Origin: Phoma sp. XZ068
Lineage: Eukaryota > Ascomycota > Dothideomycetes > Pleosporales > Didymellaceae
Assembly: GCA_004835665.1 (NCBI GenBank)
Contig: RBKR01000027.1
Span: 496,001 to 560,000 of the forward strand
Length of the DNA stretch: 64,000 nucleotides
Reading direction: 5' to 3'
The stretch's first letter is position 1. Every line of letters begins with the position of its first letter. The notes below the pieces were generated by a model. The model was not told where the DNA came from and did no database searches. It saw nothing but the letters and a program-made list of their open reading frames with translations. Positions 33,531-44,000 of the stretch are shown in pieces. A program made the position numbers and the translations under genes.

Positions 33531-33652
33531 GTATACCGTCTACCTTATACCATCTACCTATATACCGTCCATACTGTATACCGTCTACCTATACACCGTC
33601 CATACTGTCTACCGTCCACACGTATACCGTCCACACCTATACAGTCCACACT
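33531..33652 (+). repeat. imperfect minisatellite upstream of SEC6
   Basis: Repeated short blocks of the type GTATACCGTC and CTACCTATA or CCATACT over about 120 bases. One clear 31-base unit recurs around 33576-33607. It ends about 30 bases before the SEC6 start codon, in promoter or 5' UTR sequence. Confidence 0.8.
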
Positions 33653-33681
33653 GTAGACCCATGACACTGCATCCATTGTAG

Positions 33682-35979
33682 ATGCAGGCCATGGGCGACG
33701 TCGAGTCGCTCGCGCAGCTGCTGCGGCACCCCGAGGACCTCGACAAGATCCCCGCGCTCAAGGCCGAGTTCTCGCGCAAAAAGGCGGCCGTCGACGGGCA
33801 GCTGCGCCATGGCCTGCGCGAGCAGCTCGAGCTGACGCAGGCCGGCATGACCAGCATCAGCGACGGCCAGCGCACCGTGTCGCTGATCAAGGACGAGATG
33901 ATGAAGATTGACAAGCTGTGCGCCGAGGCCCAGAACATGATCCAGGACTTCCCCCACATCAACGTCGTCGCCCAGACCCACAAGAACTTTGAGAGCGTCG
34001 AGAAGATGCGCCGCGACATCCGCTCCTTCGACGACCGCCTGGCCCAGCTCGAGTACCTGCTGGACCAGGACGACGAGGCGCCCACCGAGCAGCCGAACCT
34101 GCTGCCCATCCACTACGGCCTGACCCAGCTGCGCGACATCCGCGACGTCGCCATGGACCAGATCAAGACCACCGAGGACGGCTCGACCGAGCTCATCGAC
34201 AACCTGACCCTCGACAACGGCGCCACCGTGCAGGACCTCTTTGCCCGCCTCGACGACGTCATTGAGCGCTTCGACCAGCACATTGGCGAGGCCTGCATCA
34301 ACCTCATCGAGCTGGTGCAGACCGGGAACGACGGCATGGTCGTGCGATTGGCAGTTATTGTCGAAGAGGAGGAGAAGACCGACGCCAAGGTCAAGGCGCT
34401 GCAAGACGCCCAGCGCGAGTACAAGGACCTTGCCTCCCGCTTCAAGTCCATCACCGCCGGCCCCAAAGAGCTGCGCGGCTACAAGGACAAATTCACAAAG
34501 GCCATCGAATACGTCTGCGAGGCGAACATGGCCGAGGTTCGTGAGAAGTTTGATGAAGACCCAGAAAAGGTCGACAAGTACTTCAAGTGGTACTTCAACA
34601 ACCTCAACACCGTCAAGCTGGGCATGGTCAATCTGATGCCCAAGAAGTGGAAAATTATGCAAACATACACAAGCATCTACCACAAGCAGATGCACGACTT
34701 CCTCATGAGCCTTGCTGAGGACGAGGGGCTGGGGCCACAGTACCTCCTCGCTGTCATCAACTGGGTGGACAGGTACTACGCCAAGATGAACAAGCTCGGC
34801 TTTCCTGAGGAGTCGCTGGAGCCTCATGTGATCGACAACCGCGGACCAGAGCTCATCCGCACATACCGACAAGTCATCATCAATGCGGTGGATCAGTTCA
34901 TGGACCGTATCAACTCGGGCGACAGGAAGAGCTTCCTCGACCAAGACCGCAACGCGTACGAGGTCAATCCAGACGGCATCTTCCAGACGCGATCACTCGG
35001 CGATGTCTGGACGATGTTATCACAAAACCTCTCCGTCGCCGCCAGCAGCGACCGCAACGACGTCGCCGAAGGCACCGTCGACTCGATGATCCGCGCGCTC
35101 ACCACGCGCCAGCGCATCTGGACGCAGCTCATCGACGACGAGAAGGACAAATACATGGGCCCCACGCCCACACTAGACGGCGACGGTGTAGCAGTCTTCC
35201 AAGAATGGCTGATTGCCATTGGCAACGACCAGATCATTTGCATCGACGACGCCGATGAAGCCGTCGGCCGCCCCTCCTTCGTCACCATCTTCGAGCGCGA
35301 AGCCACACCCCTGCTCTCCGCCACCTACCTCTCCGATCGCCTCGCACCCCAACTCGACGAGCTACGGAACGGCTACATCGACATCAGCAGCCACTGCATC
35401 CAAATCTTCTGCCAGCTCATCTTCCTGACCGATTTCCGCCCCATCCTCAGCAAATTCTTCACCCAGGAATGGTACCAGCGCACAGACATGGCCTCCATCA
35501 TCATCACCTTCCGCGACTACCTCGCCGACTACGAAGAGCAGGTGCATCGCTCCCTCCGCGACCTCCTCATCGACTCCCTCGCCGACGAACTCCTCGTCCA
35601 GTACCTCGCCGCTGTGCGAAACAAAGGCGTCAAATTCCGCCGCAGCGACGCCTTCGCCGCCAAGCTCCGCGACGACCTCGTCACGGCATTTGAATTCTTT
35701 CGCTCGTACGGCGATCAGGGGAGGGAAATCATGGGGCGATGGCGCGCAGTTGAATTTTTCCTGCGCTTGCTGGAAACCGAGAAATCACAGGTCCCGTTTG
35801 TGTACGAGGAGTTCAAGGCTACGTATCGCGATGTGCAAATTGGATGGGTTGAGGCTGTGTTACGGAGTCGAGATGATTTCGATAGGGCCATGTTGAATGC
35901 GGTCAAGGCGAAGGCGGCGGAGGCGAGTGGCGAGGATTTGGATGCCCCTGCTGATCCGGTCATGGGGAGGGTGAAGTAA
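33682..35979 (+). CDS. SEC6: exocyst complex component Sec6
   Basis: A 765-residue single-exon gene. The first Met gives MQAMGDVESLAQLLRHPEDLDKIPALKAEF; the next Met (MGD) is an equally good start. The N-terminal third is a long helical rod (coiled-coil-like, EEEEKTDAKVKALQDAQREYK). The middle has the Sec6 core: YFKWYFNNLNTVKLGMVNLMPKKW and YLLAVINWVDRYYAKM, then the C-terminal helical bundle (FLTDFRPILSKFF, YLADYEEQVHRSLRDLL). Sec6 is one of eight exocyst subunits that tether secretory vesicles to the plasma membrane at growing tips, and it interacts with the SNARE Sec9. The protein looks complete (yeast Sec6 about 805 residues). Confidence 0.95.
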   Translation: MQAMGDVESLAQLLRHPEDLDKIPALKAEFSRKKAAVDGQLRHGLREQLELTQAGMTSISDGQRTVSLIKDEMMKIDKLCAEAQNMIQDFPHINVVAQTHKNFESVEKMRRDIRSFDDRLAQLEYLLDQDDEAPTEQPNLLPIHYGLTQLRDIRDVAMDQIKTTEDGSTELIDNLTLDNGATVQDLFARLDDVIERFDQHIGEACINLIELVQTGNDGMVVRLAVIVEEEEKTDAKVKALQDAQREYKDLASRFKSITAGPKELRGYKDKFTKAIEYVCEANMAEVREKFDEDPEKVDKYFKWYFNNLNTVKLGMVNLMPKKWKIMQTYTSIYHKQMHDFLMSLAEDEGLGPQYLLAVINWVDRYYAKMNKLGFPEESLEPHVIDNRGPELIRTYRQVIINAVDQFMDRINSGDRKSFLDQDRNAYEVNPDGIFQTRSLGDVWTMLSQNLSVAASSDRNDVAEGTVDSMIRALTTRQRIWTQLIDDEKDKYMGPTPTLDGDGVAVFQEWLIAIGNDQIICIDDADEAVGRPSFVTIFEREATPLLSATYLSDRLAPQLDELRNGYIDISSHCIQIFCQLIFLTDFRPILSKFFTQEWYQRTDMASIIITFRDYLADYEEQVHRSLRDLLIDSLADELLVQYLAAVRNKGVKFRRSDAFAAKLRDDLVTAFEFFRSYGDQGREIMGRWRAVEFFLRLLETEKSQVPFVYEEFKATYRDVQIGWVEAVLRSRDDFDRAMLNAVKAKAAEASGEDLDAPADPVMGRVK

Positions 35980-37810
35980 GTGTATGATTGGTGTTGGTTT
36001 TTAGCGCTTTGAGAGTAATTATATTATCTTTGAACGACCACTTCTGTCTTTTCCTTTTGACGTGCTCAGCATCATCAATATTCGACACATGCACACACGA
36101 CTTGGCTAGCCTGTGGTCGGCACATCTCGTATCCAAGTATAGGTACAGCTTAGCTGCTTGTTTTTTTTTACCTTGGGGTGTCTATAACCCAGAAATAGAG
36201 ATATTTCATATTCACTTCTTTCCTCTGCAATATAGAAAAAAGCAAGTAGTCATCGCAGAGGTGTAGAAAGTTTGCGTATCCCGCGCGAAATTCAAATCAT
36301 ACACCAAAACCACTGATTACACATTACATTACAAAGACAGCTATGTGTCGTGCTGTTGACCGAGGGAACGAAGGGTTGGGTCGGTGTGAGCAATATCCTG
36401 TTTACCTGTTTAAAACAAACGTCTTCTGTTCTGAGTTTTTGTTGGCTTGCGGAAGGGGTGTGCGGTTGTGTGGTGTGGTGTGGTGTGGTGTAGGTAGAGC
36501 GTCATACGCATTGAGAGGGATAACTAAATATATTTAATCCATGGCTACGACGCACCAAATACACTGCCAATTTATCATTCACCAGTCTCCACCATCTCAC
36601 TCTCCAATGCACATAAAACAGACATGGAGAACATCCATGCAGAGGATTCTCATATAACCGAGCTTGAGCTGAGACTGTAGGGACTGTGCCTGTCCGTCGG
36701 ACTGGTGAGATTGGTGTGTACAATGTGGACGGTGGCGAAAAAGGTTTCGTTGAGCTGGAGGGGTAGGAGCTGGATGTGCCCGTTAGAATTATTGGTGAGA
36801 TTGATCTTATTGGTATTTGTTTGTGGTTGTTGCGCGGTGTTTGTTAAGAAGGAGTGTTGGTGGTGTTGGTTTTGGTATAATAGGTACTAGCGCTGTATTG
36901 CTGGTGCTTTTGCTAGCTGTTAAGGCCTTGACTATAGTATAGTTCATAATTTCACGCCGGAGAGCCCGTAGTTTATACCTTTGGTCGAGAGCTTGACTTT
37001 TCTGTATACCTACATCGAGCTATTGGGTGCATCTTAATACTTAGAGAGGCGTAAGTTGATCTTTGCCTTTGCAGTTGGCTCGAAGATGTTAGTCGGGATT
37101 ACAGTCCTCTTTTAACTAAGTATTTCTGTCTAGATTTATTTGCCTTGCTTCATCAGCACCAACGATGATCTCGCACAGCCTGTAACCGATGGTACCCGTG
37201 TCTATTTTAAGGAAACAATTAGTAGCAGGATAGTAGCTTCGTATACCTCAAGGCGTACCTCTATATATACTACTCTCCTATATATACTTATTATCTACGT
37301 GCCCCTATGCGCCTAGCTCTTCTTCTATAACCTAAACAAAAAAACACTTTTTGTTTCTAATACCTTTACTTATCTAAAGTACTTTGTTTTCTCTTTATAT
37401 ATTGAAGAGAGGTATAGGTGTGTTGCATAAAACCTAGAGTTGCGCCCAGGAATCCCTGATTGTGGCATACGATATATGCCTGTGTTGTGTTGTTGGCAAG
37501 GGACACGAAGAGCTGATGGGATGCAGTATCCTCTTTCGAATGAAGGAGCATGACGGTACATCACCATCACCATCACCAACACCACCGAAGCAAGCTGATT
37601 TCTATTGCCTCCCGAAAGAGTGAATGCAACGTTCAATCAAGCCCTCATCACAATCACAATAACTCAACATGAATATCATCAACTCGGAGAATACGAATAA
37701 GAATAATAATGTCAGATGGGTATATCATCTATCACCTTTCCTACCCTATCTTCCCCTTCCACTCTCCACCTCTCCAGCCCATCCATCCATCAACTCAACA
37801 CTCCTTCCAT
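35980..37810. other. gene-poor AT-rich intergenic region
   Basis: Downstream of SEC6 there are no credible genes. A GTGTGGTGTGGTGTGGTG repeat lies at 36470-36492. From about 36900 to 37420 the sequence is strikingly AT-rich with TATATATAC and TTAATACTTAG stretches, resembling decayed repeat DNA. No transposase motif was recognised. Confidence 0.5.
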
Positions 37811-38218
37811 CTACAACAACAGCGCAGCAACACCCGCAACACCAGCCACGAATCCACCAACCTTGGCGTGGCTGGCCGCACCAGTGAACTCGCTAACAGG
37901 CGCGCTGTACGCGCCGGTACCAGAGGGCTTGACCGAGGGGAGAGGAGTGCGGAGTGTGCCGGTGGGGGCGATGGAGGGAACGCCCGCGCCGCCGGTGGGG
38001 TAAGGGGCCGGTGCTGTGACGGCGAGGGAGGCGGGGGCGCTGGGGGTGTGGCTGCCGTAGGAGAGGGTTCTGGGGGTGTTAGACTTAGCCCTATAATATG
38101 GGGATGGAAGGGGGACGTACTCAGTGACGGTGATGGTCACGGGGGCGGAGCAGAGGGACTCGCTGTACTGAGCAGCAACAGCCGCGATGAGGGTGGCAGC
38201 GACGATGGAGAACTTCAT
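37811..38218 (-). CDS. small GPI-anchored cell-wall type protein
   Basis: Exons on the minus strand, 38121-38218 and 37811-38069, giving 118 residues. The 51-nt intron has a GTACGT donor, TCTAAC branch and CCCAG acceptor, and it is in frame without a stop. The protein starts with a signal peptide (MKFSIVAATLIAAVAAQ). It continues with a Ser/Thr/Pro/Ala-rich region (PVTITVTETLSYGSHTPSAPASLAV) and ends with an alternating small-residue segment and a hydrophobic tail (GGFVAGVAGVAALLL), a typical GPI-addition signal. It is probably a wall- or membrane-anchored mannoprotein. No catalytic domain is visible. Confidence 0.78.
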   Translation of the reverse strand: MKFSIVAATLIAAVAAQYSESLCSAPVTITVTEYVPLPSPYYRAKSNTPRTLSYGSHTPSAPASLAVTAPAPYPTGGAGVPSIAPTGTLRTPLPSVKPSGTGAYSAPVSEFTGAASHAKVGGFVAGVAGVAALLL

Positions 38219-39241
38219 TGTGATTAAGTCTTTGGGTATCTTTGAAGTGAAAAAGTGTTGTTTGGTATGTATGATTGAATGAAAGGTAACGACCGTGTGG
38301 GTGTTTTGTTTGAATGAATGAGTGGCTAACAGTTCCGAGACTGAGAATTAACGTGTTCGACTTGCGATGCGATGAGGAATCTCTGGAATGCAAGAATACT
38401 CCGCCTGATATACGTGCCACGAAATGAATTGCGCGGCCTGATCAATCGCACGCTGCGTCGTCGACTTCAACGGACCCACCTGTCTTTCTGGGCACACAGG
38501 GATCGATAGAGGATAAGATGGCAGATCAAGGGTTGTGGTGATAGCGGAGATTGGGCTAATGATCGGCTCTGGGAATGAGAGTGCCTTTACCATGTCTTTT
38601 CATCTGGGTAAATCGTGGGCGGTGACGGCACCTTACGCAAGTCGCGAGCAGCCGCGCAAACAGCACGTTTCGGTCTGCATGAAAACCTTCAGTTTCGCCT
38701 CTTTGTTGTTGATACCGTCATCACCCTCCCTTCCCAGTACAGCCTTGCTCGTGGATCGGAATGTTCGCCCACAAACAGCCTCCCGCAACGTGGCTCCGTT
38801 TCGAAACGCGCCCACGGCTGCAAGGAAAACCCTTTGATGAAGCAATCTGCGCGCCCATCTGAAACAGCCGCGTCTCGCCGTGCAATCATCGCACGTGACG
38901 TCAAATTCCGGCTGCACTGAACGGGTCGTGAGTTGATGATCATACGGGTTGTTTGGTTTGCGCAGGTTGTTTGATTGCGGCGCGGGTGCGCACGTCATGG
39001 GAGGGAAGGTGAGGCGGGACGGTGGTGCGAGATCTGGGGTGGGAGATTGCGAATCTCAACGTGCGCGGCTGAATCATGGATACTATGCGAAGACGGCGGC
39101 ACGCTCTGTACGATATCTGCGAGTATTGTCAGCATTGTGTTCAAGGGAGGATCAGTGTAGAAGTGCGATAAGTCTGCCAACGTGGTGGTGTAAGAAGTGG
39201 CGGATGCGGGGACGGCGATCGACCGTACTCGTACTCGGTAA

Positions 39242-39330
39242 CGCAGGTACCATTGGTTGGCAGGCCGTGCAAGATACGATCATTATTGATGCGGAGCAAA
39301 GAAGTTGAAGAAAGTTGGGACAGAAGGCTT
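39242..39330 (+). repeat. diverged repeat copy A
   Basis: Shares a pattern with 39637-39724: GCAGG, then CCAT or CCATCG, TTGG, GTGCAAGATA, GGAGCAA or AGAGCAA, and GACAGAAG. Several differences are C to T or G to A changes. The copies are about 395 bases apart. Confidence 0.6.
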
Positions 39331-39636
39331 TTGTTCAAAGAGGATATTGCATCATCTTAGTTCTTTCTGTTTCATATCAGCAACACCACACATGGGCGAC
39401 AGCTATTGTATGCAATAAACAGGGTTTCCATGGCACATTGTTCAAGTTTCGCGCAACTCACCTGTACCTCTATACACCTTAAATACTTGGTCTTCTCTTT
39501 AGATACAGAACATCTTCTTGTCTAGGTGTGTAGAGATTGAGATAGGCGTACAGTGGTAGGCGTGTAGACTGAGCACACGTTAGCAGGAAGGAAACACCAA
39601 GGCACTAGAGTATCACTAATGTCTGCACACGATAGA

Positions 39637-39724
39637 TGCAGGCCCCATCGTTTGGAAGGTCGTGCAAGATATAATAGTTGTTGGTGCAGAGCAAGCAAGA
39701 TCAAGGAAAGTCAGGACAGAAGCT
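39637..39724 (+). repeat. diverged repeat copy B
   Basis: Partner of 39242-39330 in the same orientation. The GTGCAAGATA core and the GACAGAAG end are kept; the rest shows transition-biased divergence. Confidence 0.6.
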
Positions 39725-41478
39725 TCGCGCAATAGGTCGCTTGATGAAAGTCTCAAACAAATGAGGGCGGCATAATCTCGCTGTGTCAAGTCTTGCAGCG
39801 AGGAAGAATAGGGACTTGTGAATGTTGAGGAGGTTTACAGCTTACTGCGGGTAATTCACTAATAGTCTAGGTTGGTCTCGTACCCCTTTCTCACATCTCC
39901 TATACTTTTGCCCATACGAGCTATCTGAAGTTACTGTTAGGTAGGGCAGGCGATGTCAGAGACGAAACATATATACTCAAAATGAAACGAGTCAAAGTGT
40001 GAGAATCAATGCTCTGCAACATTCGTACGATTACATACATGTACCGCGCAAGCTTCTCGCCCAGCGCCGATGGGTGACTAGGGCTAGCCAGTCTATAGCA
40101 TCGGAGAATGCGCGTGGCAGGTTTCGATATGAGCTTGTGCACTATGTGAGACGATGATGGTAGCAAGGACGATTGTAGGGTTGGTTCTCGGTACACAGGG
40201 TGATACGAGTGGTTTTTGGGTAAAGCGTTGGGGAGGAATGGAAGAATGGGAGAGTGTGGTAAGTGTTTTGGTTGTGAAATGGTTTCAGTAGTGCTTGTCA
40301 AGAAATTAAGATCTAATATATGAGCCTTACGACTACGGGTCTTAGCACACATGAGAAGATGAGTACAGGTCTAGGGAGATATGCCATCGGAAACCGTGAT
40401 TCTTGGAAGGAGGGATATTGGAAATTGAGTTTCGGGTTGTGCGTAGAAGAGGACGTAGCAAGCAAATGATGGAACGTGCTTGGTACTTAGTAACTACTTC
40501 TGCTTGGCACTAGTGGGAAAGGAGAGCGCGCTGAGTATACGCTGCACATGAATCGAGAAGTGTATGTCTGGTGAAATGGCCATCAATTATAGCGTAGCAA
40601 TGTTACTCTTAGAGCGTCCTTCATTTATCCTTATTAGGAAGATTTAGGCGCTCTGATCTGTGAACATATACGCTAGCACTGCTCAAGTTGTACTATGAGC
40701 AAAGCTCGTAAGCACATTTAATTGTTGCGGTAGGGAAAGATAACCAGAGAAATATCCTGACAACTTGAATTGCAATGAGTTACAACTATGGTCTGTCTGG
40801 CCTGAAAGCGTTTAAAACTCTAGTTAGACAGCAGATTGTTAAAGTTGAAGGCGAGAAATACTCACGTTTAAAACAGTATTAAGGTCATTGACATACCACT
40901 TGTCACTTTACCTATTTACCCTTTAATCTCAAACACAGCATGCAGAAGGAACAATCTCCGCATCAATAGCCACGCCTAGAATATACCGCAACGCTTACTC
41001 CTGCGGCACGGCTGAGGAATCACATAGCCCCGTTTCATAGACAAAGACCTCAAGTCAGCCTTCCCTCGTCTTCGTTCCAATCATGCTCACCGCACCGCCC
41101 TCCGAACATCAAGCTCGTACGATCCCGCCCGCCCCCAGTGCCGTGTCCGTCTCCCGCTTCACGATTCACGTTGTCGGCGATACTTTCCAAGTCTTCATCC
41201 CTGTGATTTGGTATCGATATCAATAGTTTGCCGCCTGGTTCGAAGTCACCTACACATGAATTCGGAGACGCCTACGCGCGGGCTTGGAGGAATGTGCAAC
41301 GGGTTCGGAGGTGCGGCAAGGCCGAAAGTTTAATATTCCGAACACGTATTGCATTGCATTGTTTTGGAATGACCAGGTAGGGTAAAAGGTGATTGGGGAG
41401 GGGCCTTTATTAGATCTTGACTCAGGTCTTGATCAATTGGGTCGCAACTACTAAGAGGCTCACGGTGTGTTGTATGAT

Positions 41479-41877
41479 TTAAGGGGCTGTAAAGGTGCAT
41501 ACCGGATGGTTTTGCTTTCGGATGCAATTATTGGTGCGATATATGCGATTTGCCGGAGTATAGGATCGGTGCGTGCCTGTAAGCGTCTGGGTCCGACCCG
41601 GAGAAGCGGTTTGCATATGCCACAGTAAGCTACCCCATGTATAAGGCCCTCCACCTCCGCGACACGTTTCCGCTACTGCACAGACCAAGACTTTTGCTTT
41701 TCCGGAGCACAAAGTTGCCCATTGGCCTTTGGTATACCGCTGCATACACCGGCCCGATGTGAAAGCTCCGACGAAAGATACCTGGCCCTGCATAATATCC
41801 ACGCGAACTTGCGACATATCGACCAGGCTGGTCCAGGCACGGAGGTAGATCAAAATGAGTAAGAAGCTTCGACGCAT
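41479..41877 (-). CDS. candidate small secreted Cys-containing protein (low confidence)
   Basis: A 132-residue frame with a start MRRSFLLILIYLRAWTSLVDMS that resembles a signal peptide. It has six later cysteines (GRC, LCSG, VLVCA, ETCRGG, NNCIR, PVCTF). The rest is Thr/Gly/Arg-rich with no domain. An overlapping minus-strand frame is equally long over part of the region. I cannot tell which, if either, is coding, and no family is recognised. Confidence 0.25.
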   Translation of the reverse strand: MRRSFLLILIYLRAWTSLVDMSQVRVDIMQGQVSFVGAFTSGRCMQRYTKGQWATLCSGKAKVLVCAVAETCRGGGGPYTWGSLLWHMQTASPGRTQTLTGTHRSYTPANRIYRTNNCIRKQNHPVCTFTAP

Positions 41878-41896
41878 GAACCATGTCTTTGTTTGC

Positions 41897-42301
41897 CTAC
41901 TTCTGCACAACGCCTATACCTAACAATTCTTTCAATTTCTCAGCTACACTGCGCACCAGCCCGGGATCGGAAGCAGGTACCACCGCGCCACCTGCATACT
42001 GCTCGTCCGCTTCTTCGCGGGAAGACGACGGCAGGGGAAACAGCACATGTAGACGCGACGCCTTTTTCATGTCAGCGATTCGTTTCGATTTTGCAGCGCC
42101 CGTTGCGGCATTCTCCGCTGCATACTCCATCGCTACCTTTGAGCGTTCGTCGTCAATAAATGAATCAATGCGCTTACGTGGCCCGGTATTTGGTGGCCTT
42201 TTCACAGCTACACTATCAGCAAGTAGAGGAGAGTCCAGCTCCTCCTCGTAATTGAGCCAGCGCTCGAGATACTCTAAATACGTTGCCTTGTCTTCTTCCA
42301 T
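41897..42301 (-). CDS. uncharacterised 134-residue fungal protein
   Basis: A single-exon frame starting MEEDKATYLEYLERWLNYEEEL; an upstream in-frame Met exists but its leader looks non-coding. It is rich in Glu, Lys and Ala with probable helices (YLEYLERWLNYEEEL, SKVAMEYAAENAATGAAKSKRIADMKKAS, LVRSVAEKLKELLGIG). The composition and conserved-looking amphipathic helices suggest a real small protein. No domain was recognised, no signal peptide is present, and the function is unknown. Confidence 0.6.
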   Translation of the reverse strand: MEEDKATYLEYLERWLNYEEELDSPLLADSVAVKRPPNTGPRKRIDSFIDDERSKVAMEYAAENAATGAAKSKRIADMKKASRLHVLFPLPSSSREEADEQYAGGAVVPASDPGLVRSVAEKLKELLGIGVVQK

Positions 42302-42633
42302 TTTGTTGCGATTTGATGCTGTGTACGATTGTGTGCGGCGGTAGTGCCAGAATGTGAAGTACTTCAGTCGAGTAAAACGCATGTATCAGATTGGAGGACT
42401 TTGCAAGACATTCTTGGTAATGTAGGAATATGCTATGTGAGACAACATTGTGAAGATTCAGTATCTGGAACTATCGAGGTTTCTCGACAGGATACTCGCA
42501 CATTGCTGGTCATTGTGACATGGATAATGTAATTACACGACGTTGCTCCCGTGGAGTCAACGTCTTCTATTAAGGTCTATATATCTATGTGCATCTCGGT
42601 CGTAGGTACATATTAGGACTCATCGCCCATCAG

Positions 42634-44000
42634 CTACTGGATAGGGGCGCCAGAAGCAGCGAGAGTGACGTAAAACAGCTTAGTCTGGCCAGTGATGACC
42701 ATGCGGCCATTGCCAGCGAACTGGAAGTTGGCAGCAACGGTACCGGTGTAGATCTTGCCAATGAGCTTGCCAGAGGTGTTGTACACCCAGACACCATCGC
42801 CAGCACCAGTGTAAACACGGCCCTTGGAGTCAGTGTGGACACCGTCAGGGATGAAAGCCGGGACGTAAGCGAAGGTCTTGCGGTTCGCGAAGGTACCGTC
42901 CTTGGCGACGTCAAAGGAGTAGATGGAGGCAGGCGAGGAGAGGTTGCGGCCGTAGAAACCAAGGGCAATGCCGGTGTCGGTCACATAGGCCTTGTTGCCA
43001 TCAGGAGAGATGGTGATACCGTTGGGGAGAGTGAAGTCGTCAGCGACGACGGTGATGGCACCGCTCTTGAAGTTGTAGCGGTAGACCTGGTTTCGTAGAC
43101 CGGGGACGGGGCGGAAATCCTGGAGGAAACCGTACAGAGTGTCGGTGAAGTAGAGATCACCGTTGGTGGGGCTGACAACAAGATCGTTGAGAGAGTTGAA
43201 CTGGCGGCCAAAGTAGTTGTTGATGAGAGCTGATAGAGTTAGCTTAAAAAACGATAGCTGTGAATTCAGGTCTTGCTTACTGGTGGTGTTGTATGGTGCG
43301 GCAGGGTTCATTACGTACAACGCCGAGGGAACGTTTGGTCCCTGGCCTTCACCGGCAAAGATGATGTTGCCCTTGTAGTTGGTACCACCGTTAGGGTTAA
43401 TAACCTGAGGGTTGGTTGTGTTGACGATGGTCACAGGTGCAGCCTTCAAAGTTCCGTTGCGGACCTTCTCAGCATCGGCAAGAGAGATCTTCTGGATAAT
43501 GGAAGACTTGTTCAGACCAGTGCCTGCAGCAGGGGCTCCGGCGTTCTGGACAAAGAAGACCTCATCACGGACAGGATACCTGGAGTACTCATCAGACTGA
43601 AGTTCCGTACGTGCTGTAATCAGGGTGCTCACCAAGTGACAGCCTCGTGGAAGATGGGGTCAGACTCCGAGGAGGCAATCTGGGTCAAGGATGGGTTGGA
43701 TCCAATGACATCGTAGAACTCCTCATCGTAGATGTGGAAAGGCTTAGCAAGGAGCGACTCTGCCGTTACACCAGGCCAGACGAACAGCTAGACGCGAGTC
43801 AGATCCTCCTGCAATATAGAAATTGGAAACGAGATGGGGATGTGTCATACCGTCGAGTCGTTCGCTACCGCGGGCGGCGGGACATTTGCCAAAACGTTAA
43901 AGGTTTTCTGGTCAACAATCTGAGCAGCTGCAGGTACACGCTGCGCCAAGGCACAGCCGACAGCCGCGCTGACAGCGAAAAATGCACTCGTGGACGGCAT
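42634..44000 (-). CDS. secreted SMP-30/gluconolactonase-type lactonohydrolase
   Basis: Four exons on the minus strand, 43851-44000, 43633-43787, 43281-43579 and 42634-43229, giving 399 residues. The introns have donors GTATGA, GTGAGC and GTAAGC, with acceptors TAG, CAG and CAG. A signal peptide opens the protein (MPSTSAFFAVSAAVGCALAQ). The mature part is a six-bladed propeller of the SMP-30/gluconolactonase class: FNSLNDLVVSPTNGDLYFTDT, VYRYNFKSGAITVVADDF, PNGITISPDGNKAYVTDTG, and PDGVHTDSKGRVYTGAGDGVWVYN. These contain the N-D, N-G and D metal-site residues. Fungal lactonohydrolases of this family hydrolyse aldonolactones or aromatic lactones outside the cell. The substrate is not predictable here. 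Confidence 0.9.

Larger units (their letters stand above)
38219..41478. other. long gene-poor region, 3.3 kb
   Basis: No supported gene. Two diverged copies of a short repeat lie at 39242-39330 and 39637-39724. The stretch 40600-40930 is AT-rich. Open frames at 38535-38837, 39921-40352 and others are short, overlapping and without recognisable domains. Confidence 0.45.

Noticed and set aside
33609..34944. Long minus-strand open frame (435 codons) opposite SEC6
   Set aside because: It is the antisense shadow of the Sec6 coding sequence with its codon periodicity; Sec6 is clearly the real product.
38535..38920. Overlapping plus- and minus-strand frames of about 100 codons
   Set aside because: Three frames are open at once with no family resemblance.
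39921..40352. Minus-strand frame of 143 codons
   Set aside because: Ser/His/Leu low-complexity sequence with no domain; likely random opening in gene-poor DNA.
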